Origin: Candidatus Dormiibacterota bacterium
Lineage (GTDB): Bacteria; Vulcanimicrobiota; Vulcanimicrobiia; Vulcanimicrobiales; Vulcanimicrobiaceae
Assembly (NCBI GenBank): GCA_035532035.1
Contig: DATKRS010000024.1
Coordinates: forward strand, 1-64,000
Reading direction: 5' to 3'
DNA length: 64,000 bases
Part shown: positions 16,582-24,941 of the stretch, piece by piece
How the letters are laid out: each line of letters starts with the position of its first letter
Numbering within the stretch: position 1 is the first letter of the stretch
Notes under the pieces: generated by a model
Seen by the model: only the letters and a program-made list of their open reading frames with translations
Database searches by the model: none
Told to the model about the DNA's origin: nothing
Position numbers and translations under genes: made by a program

Positions 16582-17751
16582 TTACGCGATGCCGATCTCC
16601 GCGTCGCTCAGGTAACAGCCGGGATCGGAGGCCCACAGGTCGCCGTGAAGATTGAACGCGCGCGCCCGAAAGTTGCCGCCGCAAATCGGCAGGAACGTGC
16701 AGACGGAGCAGCGCCCGTGCAGCCGACCCTTCCGGTCGCGCAGGGCGGCAAGCGTGGCGTTGCTCTCGTCGGTCCAAATCGCGCTGAATCTCCGCTCCTT
16801 GACGTTGCCGAGCGTGACGCTCTGCAAGAACTGATCGGGATGGACGTTGCCCTGCGTGTCAACGTCCGCAATCCCGATGCCGGAGGAGTTGGCGCCGCCG
16901 CCGTTCCACAATAAGGCCTCGAGCGCTCGTGTCGCTCGCGCCGAATCCTCCCGGAGCAACGACAAATAGAGGTACGCGGCGTCGGCATGATTGTCGACGG
17001 TGAGAATCTCGCGCGGTCGTCCGTCGCGCCAAAACTGCCGCGTTCTGCGGAAGATCGTGTCCACGGCACGGCGGGTCTCGGCGGCGCTGAGGCTCGTGGC
17101 CACGCGACCGCGCCCAGTGGGTACCAGATGATAGAAACATGCGCGTTCGATGTCTTCGGCTTCGATCAGATCGAATATCGCATCGAGGTCCCGCACCGTC
17201 CACGGCGTCAGCGTTAGCCGCAGCCCGACCTTTTGGCCGACGGCCTTGCAGTTGCGAATGCCTCGCATCGCTCGGTCGAATGCGCCGGAGACTCCGCGGA
17301 AGCGGTCGTTCGTCTCGCCGATGCCGTCGATCGATATGCCAACGTAGGCAAATCCGATTTCTCGAATGCGCGCGGCACGCCGTTCGTCGATGAGCGTTCC
17401 GTTGGTCGAAAGCGTGAGCTTCAAGCCGAGCGATCGTGCGTACGCCGCGAGTTCCAGGGTATCCGCGCGCGCGAGCGGTTCGCCGCCGGAGAGCAGAACT
17501 GCGGGAACGCGAAAGGCGGCGAGGTCGTCGAGGAGCGCGCGGCCTTGCTCGTGCGTCAGCTCGCCGGCGTACCTGTCGGCGCGCGAATCGCTGTAGCAGT
17601 GCTCGCATCGGAGGTTGCAGGTCCGAGAGACGTTCCAAACGACCACCGGCTTTCGATCGCGAGCGCTACGCGGAGCGCCGGCGCCTTGACCGTAGCGCAA
17701 CGCATCCATCGGCTGCTCGACGTCGCACAGAAGCTTGGTGACGTTCAGCAT
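16582..17751 (-). CDS. radical SAM/SPASM protein, NirJ/AhbC-like
   Basis: The 389-residue protein has the radical SAM cluster motif CNLRCEHC after VVVWNVSRT, then LLSGGEPLAR, LSTNGTLI and ISIDGIGETNDRFRGV. The C-terminal SPASM-like part holds DVDTQGNVHPDQF, LGNVKE and a cysteine set (CSVCTFLPICGG ... DPGC) for auxiliary iron-sulfur clusters. The order resembles NirJ/AhbC proteins that modify siroheme-derived tetrapyrroles, but peptide-modifying relatives cannot be excluded. ATG 17751 overlaps the stop of the upstream radical SAM gene by 7 nt. A much longer frame continues upstream but runs through the other gene in the wrong frame and is rejected. Confidence 0.8.
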   Translation of the reverse strand: MLNVTKLLCDVEQPMDALRYGQGAGAPRSARDRKPVVVWNVSRTCNLRCEHCYSDSRADRYAGELTHEQGRALLDDLAAFRVPAVLLSGGEPLARADTLELAAYARSLGLKLTLSTNGTLIDERRAARIREIGFAYVGISIDGIGETNDRFRGVSGAFDRAMRGIRNCKAVGQKVGLRLTLTPWTVRDLDAIFDLIEAEDIERACFYHLVPTGRGRVATSLSAAETRRAVDTIFRRTRQFWRDGRPREILTVDNHADAAYLYLSLLREDSARATRALEALLWNGGGANSSGIGIADVDTQGNVHPDQFLQSVTLGNVKERRFSAIWTDESNATLAALRDRKGRLHGRCSVCTFLPICGGNFRARAFNLHGDLWASDPGCYLSDAEIGIA

Positions 17752-18806
17752 GGAGATGCCGCGAGCGCACTCCACGCGGGCGAGACGTACGCGCACGACG
17801 GCTCGCTCGCAAACGCGTCGCCCGTCATCGTGTACGCGCGTGATCGCGATCCGCCGCAGATCTCGCGGTACTCGCACACCCCGCATTTTCCGCCGAACGT
17901 ATCGGGGGCGCGCAGGCGGCGCATGATCGGATGACCGCGATAGACGTCGAGGAGGCGATCGGTGCGAACGTTGCCGACGACGTACGGGAGGAACCCGCTC
18001 GGACAGATCTCCCCGAGATGCGACACGAAGACGAATCCCTTGCCGTCGCCGATCGCGGGAATTCGCTTGGCCAAGCTCGCGGCGTCGCCGTGTTGCAGCA
18101 GATACCGGCGGTAGTGCGGCGCTTCGGTGGTCTTGAGATCGAACGGCAGCTCGCCGGAGAGCCGGTGCAGCTGTGCGAACGCGCGCTCGGTTTCCGAGGC
18201 GTTCAGCACGTCGCGCTCCGTCGCGCGGCCGACCGGAACGAGAAAGAAGAGGCTCCAGAGGACGATGTCCAGTCCGCGCAGGACGCCGGCCATCTCGTCG
18301 ATGCGCGTGTGGTTGAAGCGCGAGATCGTCGTATTGATCTGCACCTCGAGGCCCGCCTCGCGAGCCGCGCGCACGCCGCGCAACGTTCGTTCGAAGGAGC
18401 CGCGCACGCCCCGGAAAGCATCGTGCGACGCTGCATCGGGAGCGTCGAGGCTCAGAGAGATTCGCTTGCAGCCGGCGGCGGACAACGCGCGCAGAGAAGC
18501 GGGGGTGAGCCTCCCCGTCGCGCTCGGCGAAACGGCCGTCCGCAGACCGTGTGCAACGGCGTATTCGACGATCGTAACGATGTCCGCACGCATGAACGGA
18601 TCGCCCCCGGTCAGGATGAAGGCCGCCGGCGAGCACTCAACAACTGCGTCGACGAGTGCGAACGCCTGCGTCGTCGTCAGCTCGAGAGGGTGGCGCTGCG
18701 GTATGGCCGCGGCGCGGCAGTGCCGGCACGCGAGCGCGCACGCCCGGGTCATTTCCCAAATCACGATCCGGGGAGCATCCGCGTACGAAGGGAGTGAGGC
18801 GTTCAT
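17745..18806 (-). CDS. radical SAM/SPASM protein, TIGR04053-like (AhbD relatives)
   Basis: The 353-residue protein begins APRIVIWEMTRACALACRHC, giving the CxxxCxxC motif for the SAM-binding cluster. It continues with ILTGGDPFMRADI, TAVSPSATGRLT, SLDAPDAASHDAFRGV and LKTTEAPHYRRYLLQ. The end (CGVCEYREICGGSRSRAY ... PSCAYVSP) provides SPASM cysteines. From memory this is the TIGR04053 pattern, related to the heme-synthesis enzyme AhbD. Its gene overlaps the second radical SAM gene. The pair could carry out late steps of a siroheme-based heme or heme d1 route, or modify a peptide; no precursor peptide is visible nearby. Function inferred only. Confidence 0.8.
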   Translation of the reverse strand: MNASLPSYADAPRIVIWEMTRACALACRHCRAAAIPQRHPLELTTTQAFALVDAVVECSPAAFILTGGDPFMRADIVTIVEYAVAHGLRTAVSPSATGRLTPASLRALSAAGCKRISLSLDAPDAASHDAFRGVRGSFERTLRGVRAAREAGLEVQINTTISRFNHTRIDEMAGVLRGLDIVLWSLFFLVPVGRATERDVLNASETERAFAQLHRLSGELPFDLKTTEAPHYRRYLLQHGDAASLAKRIPAIGDGKGFVFVSHLGEICPSGFLPYVVGNVRTDRLLDVYRGHPIMRRLRAPDTFGGKCGVCEYREICGGSRSRAYTMTGDAFASEPSCAYVSPAWSALAASPC

Positions 18807-18863
18807 TCCCCCCCAGAATACAATCTGGCGCCGATGGAATTACGAAGAAGTCGTGAAGATCGG

Positions 18864-19589
18864 CTACTGCCAGGACGGTACGCGAAACGTCGCAGGGCAT
18901 GTGTCCTCGTTCACGGGCGAGTTCATCAGCGAAACGGCTCGCGGAAAGGCGGCCAGCTCGCTCGTTCGTATCGTGATCCAGAACTGCGTCAGGACAGTCT
19001 GCCCGGCGCGGTTTCGACCGCACTGCAACTGCAGCGATCGCGTCTCGTCCGTAGAGAATGCCAGCCGGAAGCGATAGGCGACGGCTGCGTGCGTGACCGT
19101 GCGTCCGGTCTGTGAGATGAGAAATCGTCCGAAACCGCCCTCGACGACGGCGTGGCGCATTGCGAGCTCGGTGGAGAAGAACGCCGTCGGATCGAACCCG
19201 AAGCATTGCACGTGCTTGTCATATTCGTGGGTGAGCAGCCCGTGCGCGAAATGTGGCATCACGTTGCCGAGCGCCCAATGCAGGTACGCGTCGAGTCGAG
19301 GTGCTGCGGTACTGTGAACGTAGAAGTCGCAACCCCTCGACCACCATTGCGGATCGGTGACGCCGCTGCGGATGAGCTGCCGGGGTCGCGACGCCCAAAG
19401 GCCGTGCAGCCCGATCAACGGGCGTCTGGGCTGATCGCGCAGGCATCCTCCATCCGTGGAGCAGATGCCGGGCTGCCACGTCAGCGCGAACGTGTAGTGC
19501 GCGAAGTCTCCATGCTTGGCCGGCACGAGCGAGGCGAGGACCGTTCCGCAACACATGGCGGCGAAAGCGACGAAAGCGATGACGCGCAT
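18864..19589 (-). CDS. secreted ribonuclease T2 family protein
   Basis: The 241-residue protein starts at ATG 19589 with a signal peptide (RVIAFVAFAAMCCGTVLA). Conserved block I is LIGLHGLWASR with the first catalytic His; block II is LTHEYDKHVQC with the Glu and the second His region. HYTFALTWQPGIC near the N-terminus is the usual first strand and Cys. Such enzymes cleave single-stranded RNA to 2',3'-cyclic phosphates in the periplasm or medium. Cys residues (GIC, GGC, RGC, QC, QC, TC) fit the disulfide-rich fold. It is a single gene divergent from the TonB-dependent receptor. A longer upstream in-frame start would spoil the signal peptide. Confidence 0.85.
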   Translation of the reverse strand: MRVIAFVAFAAMCCGTVLASLVPAKHGDFAHYTFALTWQPGICSTDGGCLRDQPRRPLIGLHGLWASRPRQLIRSGVTDPQWWSRGCDFYVHSTAAPRLDAYLHWALGNVMPHFAHGLLTHEYDKHVQCFGFDPTAFFSTELAMRHAVVEGGFGRFLISQTGRTVTHAAVAYRFRLAFSTDETRSLQLQCGRNRAGQTVLTQFWITIRTSELAAFPRAVSLMNSPVNEDTCPATFRVPSWQ

Positions 19590-19756
19590 ACGGCCGTCTT
19601 GACGGCCTCCGGGCCCGCAACTCCTCTCTCTTCTAAAAGAAGTGTGCTGGAAACAACCAAGCGGGTGCCCGATTCGTGACACATAGGAATCGCGCCGCCA
19701 ATGCGGTCTAATGCAAACTTATCTTATATTAGCTCGCTGCAGTAATTGCGGGAGGA

Positions 19757-22402
19757 ATGCCGATGTTTCGCTGGGGTGCCGTACTCTTTGCTCTGCTCTT
19801 CCTTAGTCCGGTCGCGTCGCTCGCGCAGAGCGGAAGCGCGACGATCCAAGGAAGTGTGCGCTCGTCGTCGGGCACGCCGATCTCCGGCGCGCAGATCGCG
19901 GTGAGCGGCCCCTCGTCGCGAACGACAACGAGCGATGCCCAGGGCAACTTCTCGATCTCCGGCGTGACGCCGGGTATCTACCGCCTCGACGTGAACAAGG
20001 GCGGATACGCTCCCGCGATGGTTACAAACCTCGTGTTGCTCGTAGGCGGGACCACGCCGGTAGCGGTGACGTTGGTTCCTGCGTCCCTTAGCTCGCTGCG
20101 GACCATCGCGCGCGTCAATGCCTCCGCGCACAGCTCCATCAACACGGGCGCGGCGGCGCTCACGTTCGAGACGCGCCAGCAGTTCACGACCCTCGCGAAT
20201 CCGCAGATCAACAACGTGATTCAGCGCATTCCCAACGCCGTCGTCGAGCGCGGCAGCTCCTCCCCGAACACGTCGATCTCGCTCGGCGGAACGCAACCGT
20301 ACGAGACGCAGATCTTGCTCGACGGCCACCCGCTTTCGGCAGGCCGGTACGGCGTGTGGTTCTCGCAGTTCTTTAGTTCGTGGATGATCGGCAGCGTCGA
20401 AGCCGAATCGGGCCCCGGCAACACGACGCCCTTTGCCGGCTCCGCTATCGGCGGAACCGTCAACCTGTTGACGCCTGGTTTCACGCGGCAGACGACGTAC
20501 GACATGGTCTACGGCGACGACAACTTCGGATCGCAGTCGTACGACATTCTGACGACCGGCTCGCTCGGCAGCAAGTTCCAATACGTGCTCGGTGCGGGTT
20601 ACGCGGCGAACAACGGCCCCTACTACCTCCATTACGGCTGCACCGTAAGGCCGAACAGCCCCAGCCTCGACAACAGGCCCGGCAGCACCGGCATCATTCA
20701 GTTCTGCGGTAATCTGAACGGTTCGCTGTTCACGAAGGGCGAGCTGATCAAGTTTCGCTACGATTTTTCACCTTCGACGTCGTTTGAAATCGGCTTCGCC
20801 GGCTCGCAAGCCGGCTATCAGCCCCAGGGCACGGCATACGGCCAGTATGCTGCAAACATGCTCATTACACCGTGCTTGAGCGGCGGCAAGGTCTGCACCA
20901 ACCCATTCGACTCCCAATACGTCGGCAAGACGATCAACGGCTACATCTTCTATCCGGGATCGAACGTCTATAACAACCAGCCGCTCTTCAGCGGCGAGTT
21001 CCGCACGGCGATCGGTGACAACACGCTGCTCATTCGTCCGTATGCGGGAAACATCGCGCGCATCATCGATGGTTCGGGCGAGCTCAACTACCCGCAGTTC
21101 TACTATCCGAACGCCGCTGCGTCATCCACGTGCACGGGTGCTCCGAACTACGGCATCGTCGGCCCGAGGGGCGCTACGGAAACCGAATGCTTGCAAGGCC
21201 CGTTCAGCGTGCTCGAGTCGGACAAGCTCGCCGGCGGTACCGTAACGTTCATCCATCCGTTCGGCAGCGACTTCATCGAGGCGACGTACGATTATCACGG
21301 CGACGAAACGTTTGCGTACTACAATAGTGCCGCCGACGTCGTCGTTCCCGACACGACGTCGAAGTTCAACACCGTGTCGCTCGTCGGCGAGTTCGCCCTG
21401 AGTCCCGACTTGACGTTCAAAGCGGGTCTCTACGGCACGGCATGGGCGCTCCACGGCGTCCAGGCCGTCGCGCTCTCCGGTCACAGGACGTCGACCGCCC
21501 CGCTCACCCGCACGACCAACCGCTTCGATCCGCATCTCGCGCTCGTCTATCAGCCGCAAGCACGCGTGTCGTACCGGCTCTCGTGGGGCACGTCGGTGAC
21601 CTTCCCGTACGCATCGCTCGTCAGCGGTGTTCCGTTCATCACGCGAGGATCGGCGACCGCTCCACTCGGGACGTTCACGCTGAAGAACCCGTTCCTCAAT
21701 CCCGAGGTCGCGAGCGAGTTCGATCTCGGCATGGACCGCGGCTTCGGGAACAGCATCTTCAGCATGGACCTCTCCGACATCCAGATCCATAACGTCTTCG
21801 AAACGATCTCGACGCCGTCGACGTCGCCGCTCTACTCGTACGTCAACGAGCCCGTCAACATCGCGGATCTCTCGGTCCAGCAGGCTGCGTTACGGTACAA
21901 CTACGAGCCGCCGCTCGGGCTTGGCTTCTTCGTCGCGGGGGCGCTCACGCGTTCGGTCGTCGAGGGCGTTCCGCCACAGTTCTACACGTCGCCGACCGCG
22001 TACGTTCAGCCCGCAAACGGCGTGCAGCAGTGCAGCAACGGTGGTTCCGAGGTCTGCATTCCGTATCTGAAGGCATACGGCGGGCTGCAATATATCACGC
22101 GCGACCACACGTACATCCAACTCGATGCGGATTTCGAGGGAAAGAACAATACCTATAACCTTCCGCCGTTCGCCTATTTCAACTTTGCGATACGGCGCCC
22201 GGTAACGCGAACGCTCGACGTTCAGCTCGCAGCGGAGAACGTCTTCAACATCGACACGTATGCAAACTTGCCCGAGCCGAACGCGGGGATTCCGCAGATC
22301 GGCGAGTCGTCGACGGGGCTCGGCAGCATCCTGTCGCCGCTGATCCCGGCGCCGCCGCAGACGTTCCGGCTCGACTTCGAGTACCACGTCCGGACGCCGT
22401 AA
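19757..22402 (+). CDS. TonB-dependent receptor with carboxypeptidase-like N-terminal domain
   Basis: The 881-residue outer-membrane transporter has a signal peptide (residues 1-25, ending SLAQSG). A carboxypeptidase-regulatory-like domain follows, SATIQGSVRSSSGTPISGAQ to LVLLVGGTTPVAVTL (about 28-112). Then come a plug domain (INNVIQRIPNAVVERGSS, GGTQPYETQILLDG, GPGNTTPFAGSAIGGTVNL) and a long beta barrel ending in FRLDFEYHVRTP with the aromatic-rich C-terminal strand. The ligand is unknown; neither TonB nor a siderophore gene is nearby. GGGAGGA precedes ATG 19757 at close range. Its presence, with the usher, is direct evidence for an outer membrane. Confidence 0.9.
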   Translation: MPMFRWGAVLFALLFLSPVASLAQSGSATIQGSVRSSSGTPISGAQIAVSGPSSRTTTSDAQGNFSISGVTPGIYRLDVNKGGYAPAMVTNLVLLVGGTTPVAVTLVPASLSSLRTIARVNASAHSSINTGAAALTFETRQQFTTLANPQINNVIQRIPNAVVERGSSSPNTSISLGGTQPYETQILLDGHPLSAGRYGVWFSQFFSSWMIGSVEAESGPGNTTPFAGSAIGGTVNLLTPGFTRQTTYDMVYGDDNFGSQSYDILTTGSLGSKFQYVLGAGYAANNGPYYLHYGCTVRPNSPSLDNRPGSTGIIQFCGNLNGSLFTKGELIKFRYDFSPSTSFEIGFAGSQAGYQPQGTAYGQYAANMLITPCLSGGKVCTNPFDSQYVGKTINGYIFYPGSNVYNNQPLFSGEFRTAIGDNTLLIRPYAGNIARIIDGSGELNYPQFYYPNAAASSTCTGAPNYGIVGPRGATETECLQGPFSVLESDKLAGGTVTFIHPFGSDFIEATYDYHGDETFAYYNSAADVVVPDTTSKFNTVSLVGEFALSPDLTFKAGLYGTAWALHGVQAVALSGHRTSTAPLTRTTNRFDPHLALVYQPQARVSYRLSWGTSVTFPYASLVSGVPFITRGSATAPLGTFTLKNPFLNPEVASEFDLGMDRGFGNSIFSMDLSDIQIHNVFETISTPSTSPLYSYVNEPVNIADLSVQQAALRYNYEPPLGLGFFVAGALTRSVVEGVPPQFYTSPTAYVQPANGVQQCSNGGSEVCIPYLKAYGGLQYITRDHTYIQLDADFEGKNNTYNLPPFAYFNFAIRRPVTRTLDVQLAAENVFNIDTYANLPEPNAGIPQIGESSTGLGSILSPLIPAPPQTFRLDFEYHVRTP

Positions 22403-22449
22403 AAGGGGCCGGGTGCAGGCGCCCCGTCGGCCGCCGCGTACTCTAGGTC

Positions 22450-22773
22450 ATGAAACTTAGCGTACGAGCCACCGTGTTCGCGTCCGCGTTGACGGCGCTC
22501 GTCATGGGGCTCCTCGCCCTTCCTTTCCATATCGCTCGATGGCATGGGATGGCCGGCACGGGGCAAGGCGCCGGCTCCGTACCGCGGATGCATCCGTGGG
22601 TGTACCAGCCGATGCATCCGTGGATGCAACAGATGATGACGCAGCACGGGGTGTCGGGCTGGCCCGTCATTGCGTGGATTCTGTTTGCGATTGTGATCCT
22701 CATGGTGTGCGCCGGCCTAGCCGGGGCCATCTTCGCCGCGATCTACAATGCGTTCGCTCCGAGGCAGGCGTAA
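22450..22773 (+). CDS. small two-segment membrane protein with His/Met-rich loop
   Basis: The 107-residue protein has one N-terminal hydrophobic segment (residues 6-28), a loop unusually rich in His, Met, Pro and Trp (MHPWVYQPMHPWMQQMMTQH), and a second membrane segment (VIAWILFAIVILMVCAGLAG) before a short basic tail. The repeated MHPW motif and clustered Met/His would be well suited to copper or another soft metal, but this is inference. I know no named family with confidence. It is 48 nt downstream of the TonB-dependent receptor and 9 nt upstream of the next small gene, so the three may form a transcript. Confidence 0.6.
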   Translation: MKLSVRATVFASALTALVMGLLALPFHIARWHGMAGTGQGAGSVPRMHPWVYQPMHPWMQQMMTQHGVSGWPVIAWILFAIVILMVCAGLAGAIFAAIYNAFAPRQA

Positions 22774-22781
22774 CCGGGCCG

Positions 22782-23030
22782 ATGCCTGGCGACCCTCCGA
22801 AGTTTCCCGCCGAGGAGCTACGTGCAGTCGCGCGCGACGATCGCGAGGCGCACCGGCACATCGACGCGCTACACCGGGAACTCGGCTCCGATCATCCAAC
22901 TCGCGAAGCGATCGACGAGCACGTTGGCGCGCTTCGCAAGCGTGCACCGATCGGCGCGATCGTCGCGAACTGGTTCGACGATCCGCGCACGCAGATATTC
23001 ATCAACGAAATCGTCCAAGCGGGACTGTAG
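22782..23030 (+). CDS. hypothetical small protein, 82 aa
   Basis: The product is hydrophilic, mostly helical and charged (FPAEELRAVARDDREAHRHI, then TREAIDEHVGALRKRAPIG) and ends with a more hydrophobic segment (FINEIVQAGL). No motif identifies it. Codon use matches neighbours, and ATG 22782 lies 9 nt behind the preceding gene, supporting a genuine, co-transcribed gene. A much longer same-frame stretch upstream overlaps the membrane protein gene in another frame and is not used. The function is unknown. Confidence 0.5.
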   Translation: MPGDPPKFPAEELRAVARDDREAHRHIDALHRELGSDHPTREAIDEHVGALRKRAPIGAIVANWFDDPRTQIFINEIVQAGL

Positions 23031-23131
23031 CGAAGCAATCGAGCCCGGGCCTCGTAAAATCGGCGAGAAGATAGCGTTCAGGTAGCGTAAGGACGCTCCC
23101 GAGCCGTCCCTCGCTCGCCGAACTCTCGCAT

Positions 23132-23302
23132 ATGAGGCAGGCCTTTTACCAACTCCTCGAAGACGACGCTGCAGCTACGCTGGTCGAATATGCCCTCGTG
23201 ATCGCGCTCGTTGGGGTTGCTGCGATTGTGGCCCTCAAGAAGCTCGACAGGCGGCTCGTGCACGTGTTTACGCTCATCAGGGCGAGCATCAAGAAAGGCT
23301 AG
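23132..23302 (+). CDS. Flp-type IVb pilin, orphan
   Basis: A 56-residue protein begins MRQAFYQLLEDDAAATLVEY and continues ALVIALVGVAAIVALKKL. The Glu-Tyr pair followed by a hydrophobic helix is the Flp/type IVb pilin signature (usual form GATAIEYGLIAALIAV), with the prepilin peptidase expected to cut just before the helix. Tad/Cpa secretion genes and the peptidase are not in this window, so assembly would rely on genes elsewhere. No obvious ribosome binding site is seen. Confidence 0.75.
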   Translation: MRQAFYQLLEDDAAATLVEYALVIALVGVAAIVALKKLDRRLVHVFTLIRASIKKG

Positions 23303-23464
23303 CCGCTTACCGGCTCAGGCGTTGCGAGCGCTGCGGCATATTCCCAAGACGTCGCGCCGCGTCACGATGCCCGCTCGACAGTGTCGGTCGCGCAGGACGT
23401 ATTCTACCGTCGGTGGACGCGCCGGGTTATCTCTCGCGAGTAGCGCGTGTCGACCGGTCGCGGA

Positions 23465-23767
23465 TCACGTGCGGCGAGCTTCGCCTGCGCGGTAGCGGTA
23501 GACGATTCGTCCTTTCGTGAGATCGTACGGCGAGATCTCGACGTCGACGCGGTCGCCGGGAAGAATCTTGATGCGATGGCGCCGCAGGCGCCCGGCAATG
23601 TGCGCGAGGATGACGTGCCCGTTGTCCAGCTCGACGGAGAAGGTCGTGCTCGGAAAGACCTGCTTGATGGTGCCGAAAACCTCGAGAGGAGCCTCTTTCG
23701 TATCTTGGCTAGGCGCCTTCGGGACGCGAGGCTCGGGTCGGCGGCGCCTATTTCTGGAACCCGCTAT
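23465..23767 (-). CDS. infA: translation initiation factor IF-1, apparent ATA start
   Basis: The conserved core ([60 protein letters not shown]) is unmistakable IF-1, which occupies the ribosomal A site during initiation. No ATG, GTG or TTG exists in frame between the core and a point well upstream of the likely promoter. The best initiation site is ATA at 23767, placed 8 nt behind GAGGAG (23776-23781). This gives 100 residues with an Arg-rich 25-residue extension ([13 protein letters not shown]...) before the usual N-terminus. IF-3 genes are known to use a rare AUU start for autoregulation, and the same logic could apply here. A sequencing error (ATG read as ATA) is possible. The gene stands outside any ribosomal operon. 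Confidence 0.88.
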   Translation of the reverse strand: MAGSRNRRRRPEPRVPKAPSQDTKEAPLEVFGTIKQVFPSTTFSVELDNGHVILAHIAGRLRRHRIKILPGDRVDVEISPYDLTKGRIVYRYRAGEARRT

Positions 23768-23811
23768 GGTCTCTTCTCCTCTGCAAAAAAACGGAACGAG
23801 GGCGGTTTTAG

Positions 23812-23842
23812 ATACTATCCCATAATTCGTTGGTCGAGGCAA
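23812..23842 (-). promoter_or_regulatory. candidate infA promoter
   Basis: Read on the minus strand, TTGCCT (23842-23837) and TAGTAT (23817-23812) are separated by 19 bases and resemble sigma-70 -35 and -10 boxes. Transcription would start near 23804, giving a leader of about 36 nt that contains the GAGGAG ribosome binding site and ends at the ATA codon of infA. This placement supports the ATA start, because any more distal start would lie upstream of the promoter. Confidence 0.5.
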
Positions 23843-23873
23843 GGCAGATGGGCAGGCGGACGCGCGACGCCGA

Positions 23874-24941
23874 ATGGCACTCGGAATGGCTTTGGTTCCT
23901 CGGCTCGCAGCAATCGCTACCAGCGTACCCTCATACGTGCTCGAACAGGACGACGTCGTGCAACGCGTGCGCGCGATCTTCAAGGGCGAGGCGCTCGTGC
24001 AACGTCTCTTGCCCGTCTTCGAGAACAGCGGCATACGGCGCCGCTACTCGTGCGTGCCCGTCGAGTGGTATTACGAGCCGCACGATTGGAAGGACCGCAA
24101 CGCCGTCTACCTCGATTGCGCAGTGCCGCTACTCGAACGGGCCGCAAGCGACGTGCTCGAGCGCGCCGGCGCGCGCGTCGACGACGTCGCGGCGATCGTC
24201 GCCGTCTCGACGACCGGGGTTGCGACGCCGAGCCTGGACGCGCTGCTCGTGGAACGCATGGGATTTCCCCGCACCGTTCGGCGGTTGCCGATCTTCGGTC
24301 TCGGCTGCGCGGGCGGCGCGCTCGGACTCGCGCGTGCGGCGAGCGTCGCGCGCGACATGCCGGGGAAGAGCGTGCTCTTTCTCGTCGTCGAGCTGTGCAC
24401 GCTCTCGTTCCGGCGCGAAGAGGTCACGAAGAGTAACGTCGTGGCAAACGCGCTCTTCGGCGACGGTGCCGCAGCCGCGCTGCTCTCGACGCAGGCGCGC
24501 GGTCCCGCGATCGTCGCCTCGGGCGAGCATCTCTTCGAGGACAGCCTCGACGTCATGGGCTGGGACGTTGCGGCCGACGGATTGCGAGCGATCTTCTCGC
24601 GCGACATCCCGGCGCTGGTCGCTACGCGCTTTCGCGGCGTACTCGACGCCTATCTCGCGGAACAGGACCTCACGATGCAGGACGTCGATCACGTCATTCC
24701 GCATCCCGGCGGCGTGAAAGTGCTCGATGCGCTCGAGCGTGCCTTCGGCCTTGCGCCCGGCGCGCTCGACGACTCGCGTGCGGTGCTGCGCGAGTACGGA
24801 AACATGTCGGCGGCAACCGTGCTCTTCGTGCTCGAGCGCGCGCTTTCGCATGGTGCGCTGCGTGGCGACGACTGGAATCGCGCGTTGGTGACGGCGATGG
24901 GTCCCGGCTTCACCGCGGGTTTCGTCACGCTCGAACGATGA
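23874..24941 (+). CDS. type III polyketide synthase
   Basis: The 355-residue chalcone/stilbene-synthase-type enzyme extends an acyl-CoA with malonyl-CoA and cyclises to alkylpyrones or resorcinols. The active-site Cys lies in [16 protein letters not shown] (about residue 147), the His in VIPHPGG and the Asn in YGNMSAAT, completing the Cys-His-Asn triad. GDGAAAALL is the usual loop. The next gene, overlapped by ATGA, is an ICMT-like methyltransferase, the same arrangement as Bacillus bpsA-bpsB, where the product is an alkylpyrone methyl ether. Start ATG 23874 or the internal ATG 23886 are both possible; the ribosome binding site is poor. Substrate chain length is not predictable. Confidence 0.9.
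   Translation: MALGMALVPRLAAIATSVPSYVLEQDDVVQRVRAIFKGEALVQRLLPVFENSGIRRRYSCVPVEWYYEPHDWKDRNAVYLDCAVPLLERAASDVLERAGARVDDVAAIVAVSTTGVATPSLDALLVERMGFPRTVRRLPIFGLGCAGGALGLARAASVARDMPGKSVLFLVVELCTLSFRREEVTKSNVVANALFGDGAAAALLSTQARGPAIVASGEHLFEDSLDVMGWDVAADGLRAIFSRDIPALVATRFRGVLDAYLAEQDLTMQDVDHVIPHPGGVKVLDALERAFGLAPGALDDSRAVLREYGNMSAATVLFVLERALSHGALRGDDWNRALVTAMGPGFTAGFVTLER

Noticed and set aside
16582-18636. Single 684-codon frame spanning both radical SAM genes
   Set aside because: Its first half is the wrong frame of the upstream radical SAM gene; the real second gene starts at 17751.
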